Assembly: GCF_900110165.1 (NCBI RefSeq)
Contig: NZ_FOCQ01000003.1
Location: forward strand, 248,001 to 312,000
DNA from: Lihuaxuella thermophila
GTDB lineage: Bacteria > Bacillota > Bacilli > Thermoactinomycetales > Thermoactinomycetaceae
DNA: 64,000 bases
Direction of reading: 5' to 3'
The translations under genes and the position numbers were made by a program. Below the pieces are notes generated by a model. The model saw only the letters and a program-made list of their open reading frames with translations, had not been told where the DNA came from and did not search any database. This document shows, piece after piece, positions 50,387-60,614 of this stretch (positions are counted from its first letter, which is position 1; every line of letters begins with the position of its first letter).

Positions 50387-51607
50387 TTATTGACCACTGA
50401 CCGTGTTTTTTCGCCGGAATTCCCCCGGTGTCATCCCGAACCGCTTTCTGAATACTTTCAGGAAGTATTTGCTGTTGCAGTAGCCGACCCGATGGGCGAT
50501 CAGATAAACGGGTAAGTTCGTTTGCAACAATAACTGCTTTGCCCGCTTTAAGCGGTAAGCGGTTAAGTAATCCGTAAACGACTCTCCGGTCTCTTTGTAA
50601 AACAGCCGGCTGAAGTACGAGGGGTTGATGTGAATATGTCCGCTTACTTTTTCCAATGTGAGCGGATTCATGTAATGTTCATGCATGTAAGAAATCGCCT
50701 TCTGAATCAGCGGGTGACGGTACTTGTGTTGTTGCGCCGCCTCCCATTTCTCGGAAACAGCCCGGCTTAGCTTGCGGTAGATGTCACTCACATGAAAAAT
50801 ATCGGTTGGCTCGTCTGCCGCTTCCCACACCAGCTGACATCCGAAACGATCCGCATAGGGTCCGAACCCGCCAAGGATTGGTCCGGGATGAACCGGGGAA
50901 AGAAACAACCATTCATCCTTTTCGCGCAGGTCAAGAAGGGCGTAACGGAGATCTCCCACCTGTTGATCCATAAACGAGTGAACGATTTGTTCCTCTGAAA
51001 GAAAGAGAGTTCTTTCCGTCCCGGGGACCTGGGGAAAGAAAATGCGGAAAAGGCAGAGATAAAACGGTTGATCAAGGACATCTGCACTGTCCAATAGGTG
51101 GGTGATGTGCGGGTCCAACGCCGAAGAGCCGCTGTCAATCAGCTGTTTGACTAACTTCTTCAAGAACATATCACGGCTTTCCCGGGCGAAATCGGCCACC
51201 ATCTGCCGGAACTTTTCGGCCGATCTTTTTTTATCCAGCTCCTCGGCCGCCTTTTTTAATGTTTCGATCAGTTCGTCCGGGGTCATCGTCGGCTTATGGA
51301 TATAATCGCGGACTCCGAATTGCATCGCCTTGCGGACATACCGGAAATCGTCATAACTGCTCAAGACGATGACTTCACACGGAAGTTCTTGCTGCCGAAT
51401 CGTTTCAATCAGGGTCAGGCCGTCCATGACAGGCATGCGGATGTCCGTCAAGACAATGTCGACCGGATGTTGCTGTAAAACCCTGAGCGCTTCCTGCCCG
51501 TGCGAAACATCGGCGACCAGATGAAAACCGTTCTCTTCCCAGTCGATCAACGCCTTCATCCCCGAGCGGGCCAGCAGCTCATCTTCGACCAGCAAAACTT
51601 TCCTCAT
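50387..51607 (-). CDS. AraC-type response regulator (YesN-like)
   Basis: The 406-residue product starts at ATG 51607 after GAAGGAGGAAC. The receiver domain has phospho-acceptor Asp in DIVLTDIRMPVMDGL near 55 and the Lys in RDYIHKPTM. A linker follows, and two AraC helix-turn-helix motifs lie at about 310-400 (VSGHIHINPSYFSRLFYKET and AHRVGYCNSKYFLKVFRKRF). It should activate the adjacent sugar uptake genes. It overlaps the kinase gene by 29 bp. Confidence 0.95.
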   Translation of the reverse strand: MRKVLLVEDELLARSGMKALIDWEENGFHLVADVSHGQEALRVLQQHPVDIVLTDIRMPVMDGLTLIETIRQQELPCEVIVLSSYDDFRYVRKAMQFGVRDYIHKPTMTPDELIETLKKAAEELDKKRSAEKFRQMVADFARESRDMFLKKLVKQLIDSGSSALDPHITHLLDSADVLDQPFYLCLFRIFFPQVPGTERTLFLSEEQIVHSFMDQQVGDLRYALLDLREKDEWLFLSPVHPGPILGGFGPYADRFGCQLVWEAADEPTDIFHVSDIYRKLSRAVSEKWEAAQQHKYRHPLIQKAISYMHEHYMNPLTLEKVSGHIHINPSYFSRLFYKETGESFTDYLTAYRLKRAKQLLLQTNLPVYLIAHRVGYCNSKYFLKVFRKRFGMTPGEFRRKNTVSGQ

Positions 51608-53330
51608 CCGGCTGTTCCTCCTTCTCATTTCCGATGACCGGCCACACAACGATCACCTCTGTTCCCTCATTCAACCTGCTTTTCACCTGTAAATCCGCTG
51701 AAAGTCCAAACTTGAGCCGCAAGCGATCGGAGACATTGCTCAATCCGATCTTATTGAAGTTTTCTCCCTGGTCTGATGGACTCGCCGGTAACAGGAGCGT
51801 TTTTAATTTCTCTTCTTCGATCCCCACCCCGTTGTCCCGGATCACGGCGACATTCATCCGGTCGCGGCAATACACATTCACTTCGATGACTCCCTTGCGT
51901 TCCGACGGCACGATGCCGTGAAAGATGGCGTTTTCCACAATGGGTTGCAATAAAAAGGGAACAACCAGATGATGGCGGATGTTGTCATCCACCTGGAGTC
52001 GGAAATCGAACTGGTCGTTGCGCATTTTCATCAACTCAACATAGTGCCGGAGCAACTCCAGCTCCTGCTGTAAGGTAATCAGGGCATCCTGGTTTTTGGC
52101 GCTGAATTTTAACAGATAGACAAACGAAGTAATCCAGCCGGCAATGCGGTGATTCCCTTCCATCATGGCTGCCCAGCGCAGCCCGTTTAAGGTGTTGTAC
52201 ATAAAGTGAGGGTTAATCCGCGCCTGCAATGCACTCAATTCGGCCTCCCGTTTTTGCTGCTCCTGCCTGCGTATTTCCTCTACCAGCATTTCAATCCGCT
52301 CGAGCATATGGTTAAATCCGTAAGTCAGTTCCCCAATCTCGTCATTTCTCACGGAAGCGCCCTCTTCCCGGCTGTTAAATTCACCGCGTTCCACCGCTTT
52401 CATTTTTGCTTTTAACCGGCGGAGCGGCTTCACGATGCCGGCAGAGATGAAGTGCGCGAGCACGGAGGCAAGGACCAGCAGCAGAACGGTGATGAACATC
52501 ATGAAGTTCCGCATCTGCCTGGATTCTTTGATCAAGACATCCTTTGAAGCAAAATAGGCCGATTTCCAGCGGGTATACGGCGAGACGGTGCTTACCTGAA
52601 GAAACTCGTTTCCCTGCAGCCGGGGATCGAATCCGGTACTGGCTACGACCGGTTTTCCGTCCTGGTCATAAATGATTAATTTATTTGGGCCTGTGTTGAC
52701 GCCCGCCAGGTTCTCCAATGTTTCTATTTTTACGTTAATCGCCAGCACCCCGATCGGCTCGAACGATTGCAGGCTTTTAATGACGCGGCTGAAGGTGACT
52801 ACTTCCTCGGGACGCCGGTCAAATTTATTGTATAATTGCTTTTCTTCCCTTCGGCCGCTTAAGACCCATGCACCCCCCTTCGCAACCGTGTGTTTGAACC
52901 ACGGTTCACGGGTAGCGTCATACGCCGCATTCCAGCTTCTCTTAGGGTGGTAATAGTAATTCCGGCCGTTGTACCCGTAAATGAGAATACTGGAGATTCC
53001 GGGCTTCAACTTGTAAATCCCCCGCAAAAAATGGGTCATTTCCTTTTCCTGCTCAAAATCATCGATGGTCGGCTCACGATGCGAATAGAGGGGTTGGCTT
53101 AATTTTTTTTGCACGATCTTCCCTTGAAAAATATTCATGGAAAGATTCTCAATATCCATGAAATACTGATCAAATTGCCGGTTGGCGAGCTGGGAAACCG
53201 TATAAAATTGGTCGACCGATTTCTTTTCGATCATATCCTTGCTCGTCCAATAATTGATCAGTGTAATGACCAAAAGCGGTACAATCAATAACAGAACATA
53301 GCTGAGGAAGATTTTATTTTTGATCGTCAT
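51579..53330 (-). CDS. Sensor histidine kinase (YesM-like)
   Basis: The 583-residue product starts at ATG 53330 (MTIKNKIFLSYVLLLIVPLL) after GGAGGGGG. Two membrane helices (about 8-30 and 285-305) flank an extracellular sensor domain. A HAMP domain (IVKPLRRLKAKMKAVERGEF), the His-kinase motif ARINPHFMYNTLNGLRW with the phospho-His, and the ATPase domain with DNGVGIEEEKL and IGLSNVSDRL follow. It senses an extracellular carbohydrate signal with its paired AraC regulator. Confidence 0.95.
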   Translation of the reverse strand: MTIKNKIFLSYVLLLIVPLLVITLINYWTSKDMIEKKSVDQFYTVSQLANRQFDQYFMDIENLSMNIFQGKIVQKKLSQPLYSHREPTIDDFEQEKEMTHFLRGIYKLKPGISSILIYGYNGRNYYYHPKRSWNAAYDATREPWFKHTVAKGGAWVLSGRREEKQLYNKFDRRPEEVVTFSRVIKSLQSFEPIGVLAINVKIETLENLAGVNTGPNKLIIYDQDGKPVVASTGFDPRLQGNEFLQVSTVSPYTRWKSAYFASKDVLIKESRQMRNFMMFITVLLLVLASVLAHFISAGIVKPLRRLKAKMKAVERGEFNSREEGASVRNDEIGELTYGFNHMLERIEMLVEEIRRQEQQKREAELSALQARINPHFMYNTLNGLRWAAMMEGNHRIAGWITSFVYLLKFSAKNQDALITLQQELELLRHYVELMKMRNDQFDFRLQVDDNIRHHLVVPFLLQPIVENAIFHGIVPSERKGVIEVNVYCRDRMNVAVIRDNGVGIEEEKLKTLLLPASPSDQGENFNKIGLSNVSDRLRLKFGLSADLQVKSRLNEGTEVIVVWPVIGNEKEEQPDEESFAGRR

Positions 53331-53510
53331 CGTAAAATCCCCCTCCACCGCCGAATCGTTCTCATACTATTGTAACAAAAAAGAACGTTCGCCACATTCA
53401 GGGTCATCTTCAACATTTCCGAAAACGAAGAATTTGTGTAACAATAGATATGGATGATAAAAACAGGGAACCAATTACGGTCATGGTTGACTGGAGAGAG
53501 GAAGGAAAGA

Positions 53511-54245
53511 ATGAAGGAGATTAAACTGATCGCACTGGACATGGACGGGACTTTATTGGACAACCACGGAAATATATCGCCGGCGAACCGCCAGGCGATT
53601 AAGGAAGCCCAGGAAAAAGGGATCTCGGTGGTATTCAGCACGGGCCGGACGATGATGACTTGCCGCGACTACGCCGAATCCCTTCAGCTGTCATCTTACC
53701 TGGTGACCGTAAACGGTGCTGAAATTTGGACCGGGTCGGGAGAATTGCTGGAAAGAAACCTGATCGAAGCGGACCTTGTCCGGTGGATGTGGGAATTGTC
53801 GCAGAAGTATTCTACCTATTTCTGGTGTGTCACCATCGACCAGGTGTGGCGGAATGATATTCCCGCGGATATTCTTGCTCATCAGTGGCTGAAATTCGGG
53901 TTTGATACCGACGATCAAGCGGCACGGGAAAAGATTTTACAGGAACTGGAGACCGAGCGGGACCGCGTGGAAATCACCAACTCCAGCCCGACCAACATTG
54001 AAGTGAATGCAAAAGGAGTCAATAAAGCGCAAGGGCTGAAGAGCGTTTGCCGTCGAATCGGCATTTCCATGGAAAACGTCATGGCGCTCGGTGACAGCCT
54101 GAATGATTTGGCCATGATCAAAGAAGCCGGTCTGGGCGTAGCGATGGGGAATGCCCAGCCTGTGGTGAAAGAGGCAGCCGACTGGATTACCGCTACAAAT
54201 CAGGAAGATGGAGTGGCTCAGGCGATCCGGCACTGGGTTCTCTAA
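53511..54245 (+). CDS. Cof-type HAD-superfamily phosphatase
   Basis: The 244-residue product starts at ATG 53511 (MKEIKLIALDMDGTLLDNHG) with GAGAGGAAGGAA ahead. HAD motifs: DMDGTLLD, FSTGR near 45, a Lys in NAKGVNKAQGLK near 165 and GDSLNDLAMIKEAGLG near 193. The IIB cap is shorter than usual, giving a total about 25 residues below typical Cof proteins. It dephosphorylates sugar phosphates or cofactors; the natural substrate is unknown. It is the only plus-strand gene between the two sugar uptake systems. Confidence 0.93.
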   Translation: MKEIKLIALDMDGTLLDNHGNISPANRQAIKEAQEKGISVVFSTGRTMMTCRDYAESLQLSSYLVTVNGAEIWTGSGELLERNLIEADLVRWMWELSQKYSTYFWCVTIDQVWRNDIPADILAHQWLKFGFDTDDQAAREKILQELETERDRVEITNSSPTNIEVNAKGVNKAQGLKSVCRRIGISMENVMALGDSLNDLAMIKEAGLGVAMGNAQPVVKEAADWITATNQEDGVAQAIRHWVL

Positions 54246-54297
54246 CGGACGGGAAAAACCCGGCGTTCCCTGCGAGGGGGGCCGGGTTTCAACCAAG

Positions 54298-54332
54298 CAG
54301 GGAATCGACCAACGGGTTCCCTGTATTTTTTT
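54298..54332 (+). terminator. Terminator of the HAD phosphatase gene
   Basis: CAGGGAA/TTCCCTG with a 12-base loop, followed by TATTTTTTT. A second GC-rich hairpin (AAACCCGGC/GCCGGGTTT) lies just upstream at about 54255-54289. Confidence 0.8.
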
Positions 54333-54358
54333 GAAACACGGAAGCATTCGTGCCATTT

Positions 54359-55906
54359 TTATTTCCAAAATCCCTGTCTGTTACCGGCTTGGATCGCTTC
54401 ATTCATCTCTTTGATCCATTGGGCTCCGCCTTTGTTCAAAAACTCTTGTACCATTTGATCCCATTCGTCAATCGGTCGCTGTCCGACGATCATTTTCGTC
54501 TGTTCATTAATGAGAAACTGCCTGAGCTCTTCGCCTTTCTGTTGTTCAATTTCCGGTATGATTCCGTTCACGGGATTGAAGTAATGCTTGGTCTGCACAT
54601 GCATTTGTTCCAGTTGTCGGGTCAAATTGGCCAGTTGGGGTACATTGTATTCCATGGAATACCGGTTGGCTTCCAGACTGGGAGCCCATCCTTTTTTATC
54701 GGGCAGATAGGTTCTGGGCTGCGACTCCGGTTTTTGGGCAACGGGCTTCCCGCCTTTCATCACATACCCTTCTCCCTGATGCCCCCACAGCCAGTCGAAA
54801 TCTTTGTTGTCCGGGGTTCGCTCTTCCCACGGATAAAACTTTCGCCCGAAATCGATCATTTCCAGAATGCGCTTCACTTTTTCAGGTTGATCGGCCAGTT
54901 TTGCCGACAAAGCGGTCATGCCAAAATACGGTTTTCGGGCCCTGAAACCTTTCGAACCGTCGGGAGCCTGGAACGGAGGAATGGGTACGAGTTCCGCTTC
55001 AGGATGCACCTGTAATAAACTCTGCATATACGGTTCCGACATGCCTTGCGGGGCAGCGATAAAAATCCCGGCCTTTCCTGCATAAAATTCCTTGGAGTTG
55101 ACGTCCCCCCAACTCATCAAAGCAAAATCGCGCGTAAGGGCCCCTTCTTTGTACAGATCGGCGTAAAACTGAATCAGCTGTTTGCGCGCATCGGAGATGA
55201 TGCCCGGGATGTACCGCCCTTGTTCGTTCTTGTGGTACCAGGCCGTATAATCCCAGTAGGCCCCCATATTATAATCGGGATCGATATTTTGGCCCATGGC
55301 GATTCCGTACGTATCATCTTTGCCGTTCCCGTCGGGGTCCTGTTTGGTGAAAGCGATCGCAACTTTTTTAAGCTCTTCGTAATTGGTCGGCATCTTCAGC
55401 CCCAGTTTGTCAAGCCAGTCTTTCCGGATCACGGGGGTAACCTCGGAAACCGGGGAGTACTCCGGAATCCCGTATATTTTGCCATCCACTTTCATCGCAT
55501 CCCACGCATAATCCGGCACCATTTTGAAGGTCGGGTAATCTTTGATGTACTCGTCTAACGGCAGAAAAGCTCCCTGTTTCGCCCAAGTATAAAATTTCAT
55601 CTCATTCACGCCGAAGCCCTTAAAGCCGACGATGTCGGGCACATCGCCGGAAGCCATGACGGCTGTCAGCTTTTCGTCGTAGTCGGCTTCCGGAATAAAT
55701 CGGGGTTGATAATCCACTTTGAATTTCTCGTTGATTTTTTTGAGTCCCGGACCGTCGATGGGCGGAGGATCACCGTAAATATATTTCATCGCCGTAATCG
55801 TCATTTTCCCGTTCTCCGCCGACTTTTCGCCGTTATCCGAACATCCGGCCACGCTTGCGGCAAGGCATAAAGTGAGCCCTGCTGTCATAAAACGTTTGAA
55901 CTTCAT
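54359..55906 (-). CDS. Extracellular sugar-binding lipoprotein (ABC uptake system 2)
   Basis: The 515-residue product starts at ATG 55906 (MKFKRFMTAGLTLCLAASVA) after GGAGGGGGATC. The lipobox is SVAGC. It is homologous to the system 1 binding protein (IRKDWLDKLGLKMPTNYEEL, DPDGNGKDDTYGIA calcium loop) but distinct over most of its length. The ligand is probably an oligosaccharide. It follows two permeases and a large propeller protein in one operon. Confidence 0.93.
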   Translation of the reverse strand: MKFKRFMTAGLTLCLAASVAGCSDNGEKSAENGKMTITAMKYIYGDPPPIDGPGLKKINEKFKVDYQPRFIPEADYDEKLTAVMASGDVPDIVGFKGFGVNEMKFYTWAKQGAFLPLDEYIKDYPTFKMVPDYAWDAMKVDGKIYGIPEYSPVSEVTPVIRKDWLDKLGLKMPTNYEELKKVAIAFTKQDPDGNGKDDTYGIAMGQNIDPDYNMGAYWDYTAWYHKNEQGRYIPGIISDARKQLIQFYADLYKEGALTRDFALMSWGDVNSKEFYAGKAGIFIAAPQGMSEPYMQSLLQVHPEAELVPIPPFQAPDGSKGFRARKPYFGMTALSAKLADQPEKVKRILEMIDFGRKFYPWEERTPDNKDFDWLWGHQGEGYVMKGGKPVAQKPESQPRTYLPDKKGWAPSLEANRYSMEYNVPQLANLTRQLEQMHVQTKHYFNPVNGIIPEIEQQKGEELRQFLINEQTKMIVGQRPIDEWDQMVQEFLNKGGAQWIKEMNEAIQAGNRQGFWK

Positions 55907-55968
55907 GATCCCCCTCCATTTGCTTGTGAAAGTGACTGAATGGCGCCTGCGGGCAAGAACCCGCGATG

Positions 55969-56841
55969 CTACCCCTTGATCGACCCCAGCATCACTCCCT
56001 TTGCAAAATGCTTTTGCAGAAACGGATAAATGATCAGGATGGGGAGAGTGGCGAGCAGAATGGCCGCCATTTGAACCGTCTCCGGGGGAGGCGGATTCTC
56101 CAGCAAATGCTGTCCCCCCAGCGTGGCGGTCGGCTCCCCTACAACCACAATTTGTCTGAGAACCACTTGAATCGGCCATTTGGCGGGGTCATTCAGATAG
56201 AGCAGGCCGGCAAAATAGTTGTTCCAGTGCGACACGGCATAGAACAAACCAAAAGCTGCCAGCGCCGGTTTGGATAAGGGGAGAATGATGCGGAAGAAAA
56301 TTTGCAGATCGTTTGCACCGTCGATGACCGCCGCCTCGTTCAGTTCGTTGGGAATGTTCAGGAAAAATTGCCGCATGACGATCAAATTAAAGGAGTTGAC
56401 GGCCGCCGGCAGAATCAGCGACCAAACAGAATCAATGAGACCCGTCGCTTTGACGATCAGGTAAGTCGGAATCATGCCGGGGGTGAATAAAAAGGTAAAC
56501 AGCACCATGAACTGGAACATACGTCCGCCGGTGATCGGCCGGGACAACGCATACGCCATCATGGAGGTAACGGTGAGATTGACAAAAGTCCCGGCCACCG
56601 TAACGAATGCCGTCACATACAGCGAGCGGATAAACGCTTCAGATTCCAGGATATACTCGTAAGCATCCGTGACCCATTTTTCGGGCCACAAGATCAGGTC
56701 GCTTTGCGAAAAGGCAGACAGGGATGAAAACGAAACGGCAAAGATGTAAATAAACGGAAACAACATGGTAAACGCGATCACAGCCAATACAGCCGCATTG
56801 AGGATGTCGACAACGCGGTCGGGGAGTGTCCGGTGATGCAT
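55969..56841 (-). CDS. ABC sugar transporter permease, LplC/YtcP type (system 2)
   Basis: The 290-residue, six-helix protein has EAA motif NEAAVIDGANDLQIFFRIIL near 173 and ends LQKHFAKGVMLGSIKG. It is homologous to the system 1 permease but clearly diverged. No ATPase gene is nearby. Confidence 0.94.
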   Translation of the reverse strand: MHHRTLPDRVVDILNAAVLAVIAFTMLFPFIYIFAVSFSSLSAFSQSDLILWPEKWVTDAYEYILESEAFIRSLYVTAFVTVAGTFVNLTVTSMMAYALSRPITGGRMFQFMVLFTFLFTPGMIPTYLIVKATGLIDSVWSLILPAAVNSFNLIVMRQFFLNIPNELNEAAVIDGANDLQIFFRIILPLSKPALAAFGLFYAVSHWNNYFAGLLYLNDPAKWPIQVVLRQIVVVGEPTATLGGQHLLENPPPPETVQMAAILLATLPILIIYPFLQKHFAKGVMLGSIKG

Positions 56842-56865
56842 GCCTTTTCCCTCCTCTCCGCATGA

Positions 56866-57783
56866 CTAATAAAGCCCTTCTTCACCGAACCGTTTGGCCA
56901 GACGGTTGGCGATGACGACGAGGACAAGCCCCACCACTCCTTTGAACAACCCGACAGCCGCTGCAAAACTGTAATCTCCCTGTTGAATCCCTTTGAAGTA
57001 AACATAGGTGTCGAGTACGTTGCCAACCTCCATGTTAAACGGATTTAACATGAGAAAGATCTGCTCGAATCCGCTGTCGAGTACAGTCCCTAACCTCAGG
57101 ATGAACAAAATGACAATCGTGCTGCGGAGCGCAGGCAGGGTAATGTGCCAAATTTGCCGCCATCGGTTCGCCCCGTCCACAATCGCGGCCTCATAAAGAT
57201 GTGGATTGACGCCTGCCAGAGCCGCCAGGAAAATAACGGTCCCCCAGCCGGACTCCTTCCAGATCACCTCCAGCACAACGAGCGGCATGAAATAGTCCGG
57301 ATCGTTTAAAAAGGGAATGGGCTGAATTCCCAAACTGCTTAACACATGATTGACCATTCCTTCACTGCGCAAAAAGATCGTGACAATGCCGATCACGACT
57401 ACCCATGACAAAAAGTGGGGCAAGTAGACGAGCGACTGAATGAGCCGCTTATACAGTTTATTCCGCAGTTCATTCAACATCAGAGCGAGCAAAATCGGAA
57501 CAGGAAAAGCAAAAACAATTTGCAGGAACGACAAAAGCAATGTATTCCACAAGACGCGCACCACTTCGGCATCTTCGAAGATTCTTTCAAAGTTGGCCAA
57601 GCCCACCCAGGGACTGTCAAAGAACCCCAGAAACGGACTGTATTTTTGAAAGGCGATCACACTTCCCAACATCGGGATATACTTGTACACGATGTAATAC
57701 AGCAGGCCCGGGAAAAGCAGCAAGAACAGATACCGGTCCCTCCACAAACGTGCTTTCCATTTCCCCATCTTTGATTCACCCAT
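56866..57783 (-). CDS. ABC sugar transporter permease, LplB type (system 2)
   Basis: The 305-residue product starts at ATG 57783 (MGESKMGKWKARLWRDRYLF) after AAAGGGGA. Six helices, EAA motif YEAAIVDGANRWRQIWHITL near 202, and C-terminus RLAKRFGEEGLY identify an LplB-type permease. It is the partner of the downstream permease and binding protein. Confidence 0.93.
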   Translation of the reverse strand: MGESKMGKWKARLWRDRYLFLLLFPGLLYYIVYKYIPMLGSVIAFQKYSPFLGFFDSPWVGLANFERIFEDAEVVRVLWNTLLLSFLQIVFAFPVPILLALMLNELRNKLYKRLIQSLVYLPHFLSWVVVIGIVTIFLRSEGMVNHVLSSLGIQPIPFLNDPDYFMPLVVLEVIWKESGWGTVIFLAALAGVNPHLYEAAIVDGANRWRQIWHITLPALRSTIVILFILRLGTVLDSGFEQIFLMLNPFNMEVGNVLDTYVYFKGIQQGDYSFAAAVGLFKGVVGLVLVVIANRLAKRFGEEGLY

Positions 57784-57860
57784 CCGAAATCCCCTTTTGC
57801 AACGCACGATGATGAAGGCGAGAGAGGGTTTGCCGCCTCTCCCGCTTCTCCCGAACACGT

Positions 57861-60614
57861 TTATTGGACCTGAACCACACAGGTCGCTTTTTTACTTCCG
57901 TCATCCGTTGTCACGGTGATCACGGCTGTTCCCGGCCCCACCGCAATCACCCGGCCATTCGGGTCAACCGTCGCCACCCCGATATTGCTCGATGTCCAGG
58001 CCACATCTTTGTTGGTCGCAAACACAGGCTCAACCGTTGCTGTGAGTGACGTTGTTTCTCCGGCGGATAAATGCAAGGCGGTCCTGTCCAGCACGACTCC
58101 GGTCACGGAAACGGTACGGTCTTCAATCGTGTATCGCCACAAGGTATTTCCATACGAAATCGCAGGCCCGTTTTTAAAATAAAAGTTACCCATCCAGTCT
58201 CGGGCCAGGCGGAACGATTCTTGTTCACGGAGGACGGTGACATGTTTGGTATAGGGATTGATCTTAAAAAACTTTCCGTCCGCGGTGCCGTAAAGATAAC
58301 CGTCTTTTCCGAGCTCCAAATGAGCGCCCCCGCGCGTGGAGGCAGCTTCAACATCTGCGGCCGCACTCTCAAATGACACCTGAATCTGCGGAAATTTATC
58401 CTCTTTATAGATGACGGTATTCGTCTCGGGATCGAAGATAAACAACGTGCCTTCCGCCAGCCCCCAAATGTTTCCGTCCGGTCCGACCGTCAATGCCCGG
58501 ATTACCGTTTCTCCTGGAACAGGTACCGTTTCAAATGTTTTCTCTCCCCGATCCACATCCCAGACAAACAATTTTGCCTCTTGTTCAACCGGATCTTGCC
58601 CAATGCCTCCGTAAATACTTGTTCCGGCATATACTTTGCCGTTCTTGTAGGCGAGGGAAACCACGCTCTGGTTTTGCACTATGTGGCGGTGAATATCCAG
58701 CTTTCCGGTGGCAAAATCGTACACTGAAAGCGCCCCGCCCAGCCGGCCGTAATCCGGCACGCTCCCGATAAACAGTTTCCCTTTTTCTGCCGAACCGGCC
58801 ATCGCCACCGGTCGATCCTGCTCCTGGCCGTACAGGTCAAACAACTGTTTCGGGTTACTGTTTCGTTGCCATGGTTTCCCCGGGTCGTATTCATAAATTC
58901 TCGCACGGGGATAAACCCCAAAATACATCTTTTGGCCGACGGATGTCATGCCTTCCACCTGACCCAAACCCGTGTACTGTACTTTCTTCGCCGTCACGGG
59001 CGAGTATACACCCACACCGCCGGAGATATAACCGCTGCTGTAAATGTTCCCGTCCGGTCCCGAGCCCACGTGAAAAATGTCAGTGGGCTGTTTCGGCAAA
59101 GGGATGGTGAACGCTTTCAAACTGTTTGACAGAGGATTGTATTTAAACGCCTTTCCTTCGTAATTGCCGACAAAACCAAACAACGTATCGCCCGGAAAGT
59201 CCGGATCATCTAACCGCACATAGTCCCAGCCGATCGCGTTCGCTTTAAAATCCACGTCGTTCCCGCCGACTTTCACTTTTTCGGACATCTTCGTCTCCAG
59301 GTTGTAGGCATGCAAAATTCCACCGTTCGTATAGTAAACCACCTTGCCATCAGGAGATAACGGACTGACCCCCCTTGAGTGAACCGTCAGCTCTGCCTCG
59401 ATTTCCCCGGTTTTTATGTCCATCACGAGCGTCCGGTAGTTCGGCTCAAGCTTGATAAACAGCTTGCCTCCTTCTAAATCCAAGTCGTAGACAGAAATGT
59501 AGTTCGCATATTCGGAAGGCAAAATATTTTCTTTTTCACCTGTCGCAATATTGTATTTGATCAGGTGTGCGTGTGCTCCGATCCCGGCATAGATGACGTG
59601 TGCCTCAGGATCATAGGCCAAACTCCTCACATATTCCTCCCCTTCCGCCATCTGCCCGAAATCGGTGAAGCCTTTCTTGGGGTCGTATTCAAACGCACGA
59701 CCGCTCCAGTAAGTACCGCCGTACACCTTCCCGTCCTTGCCCGGGTTCAGTCCGTAAATCACCGTCGTATTGGGGGCGGGTTGTCCTAAATCTTCCACCT
59801 GGTCCGCCCCGAGCTGATACCTGTACAAATGCCCGTTCGGATATGTGCCGGCATAAGCGGCTCCATCGCTCGCCACCGTAATCGCCCACGCTCCTGTTGC
59901 TCCCGGAAGATCGAGCACCTTCAAGATCTCTTCCGATTCAGCATCCATCACCACCAGTTTACCGGGGTTTCCCACCACAACCGTGTAAATGACGTCGTTC
60001 CCGGATGCGTCCCGACCGAACGCGGCGGTCATGATCGTCAAGCTGGAGACTTGAACACCCAGGTCGGCAAAAGCCGGCTGGGCATGAACAACTGCCCGTT
60101 TTTTGGCGAGGAGTTCCCCTTTTTGACTGACGAGTTTAAACGTGATGAGATAGGTACCCACTTTGGAAAATTTGAATGTCCACTCGGTCGTTTCCCTGTA
60201 GTCCGGAGGCAAATCAAATCCCGGCTTGCCCCAGTCCCCGCGATTGATATACGTATGGATCTTTTGGTCGTGATCGGTTGCGCGAAAGAGGACATCTCCG
60301 GGACCCAGCGTTTTTTCAACGCGTATATGCACATTTTCGTAGCCTTCTTTACCGGTTTCTTCAGTTTGCAGCGTAACCGGTACGCTGACATATTCACCGA
60401 CTCCGACCCGATCCGGCATATTAAAGCTGAATTCATATTCCGACCGGTGTTTGTGCCCTGTTTGCTGCGAGTCTTCCGCCTGAACGCCAGCCTTATTCTC
60501 CGATGACGCGATTGCCGGCGGTTCGTTTGCTGTGGCTGTCGGCACAGGCAAAACAGCCACCAGCGCTAACATCACAGCAGCAAAAAAAGCCAACCCCTTC
60601 AGTGGAATTTTCAT
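57861..60614 (-). CDS. Secreted beta-propeller protein with C-terminal Big2 domain
   Basis: The 917-residue product has an N-terminal signal peptide (LAFFAAVMLALVAVLPVPTA, cleavage after ATA). A beta-sandwich follows at about 50-175 (GVGEYVSVPVTLQTEETGKE). A large repeat region at about 180-830 of 40-60-residue blade-like units includes ATGAWAITVASDGAAYAGTY, YDPEAHVIYAGIGAHAHLIK and LTVGPDGNIWGLAEGTLFIF. The C-terminal 80 residues form a Big2 Ig-like domain (LHLSAGETTSLTATVEPVFA, VITVTTDDGSKKA). No enzyme motif is recognised; a carbohydrate-binding or lyase-like propeller is possible. It lies first in the system 2 operon. Confidence 0.85.
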   Translation of the reverse strand: MKIPLKGLAFFAAVMLALVAVLPVPTATANEPPAIASSENKAGVQAEDSQQTGHKHRSEYEFSFNMPDRVGVGEYVSVPVTLQTEETGKEGYENVHIRVEKTLGPGDVLFRATDHDQKIHTYINRGDWGKPGFDLPPDYRETTEWTFKFSKVGTYLITFKLVSQKGELLAKKRAVVHAQPAFADLGVQVSSLTIMTAAFGRDASGNDVIYTVVVGNPGKLVVMDAESEEILKVLDLPGATGAWAITVASDGAAYAGTYPNGHLYRYQLGADQVEDLGQPAPNTTVIYGLNPGKDGKVYGGTYWSGRAFEYDPKKGFTDFGQMAEGEEYVRSLAYDPEAHVIYAGIGAHAHLIKYNIATGEKENILPSEYANYISVYDLDLEGGKLFIKLEPNYRTLVMDIKTGEIEAELTVHSRGVSPLSPDGKVVYYTNGGILHAYNLETKMSEKVKVGGNDVDFKANAIGWDYVRLDDPDFPGDTLFGFVGNYEGKAFKYNPLSNSLKAFTIPLPKQPTDIFHVGSGPDGNIYSSGYISGGVGVYSPVTAKKVQYTGLGQVEGMTSVGQKMYFGVYPRARIYEYDPGKPWQRNSNPKQLFDLYGQEQDRPVAMAGSAEKGKLFIGSVPDYGRLGGALSVYDFATGKLDIHRHIVQNQSVVSLAYKNGKVYAGTSIYGGIGQDPVEQEAKLFVWDVDRGEKTFETVPVPGETVIRALTVGPDGNIWGLAEGTLFIFDPETNTVIYKEDKFPQIQVSFESAAADVEAASTRGGAHLELGKDGYLYGTADGKFFKINPYTKHVTVLREQESFRLARDWMGNFYFKNGPAISYGNTLWRYTIEDRTVSVTGVVLDRTALHLSAGETTSLTATVEPVFATNKDVAWTSSNIGVATVDPNGRVIAVGPGTAVITVTTDDGSKKATCVVQVQ

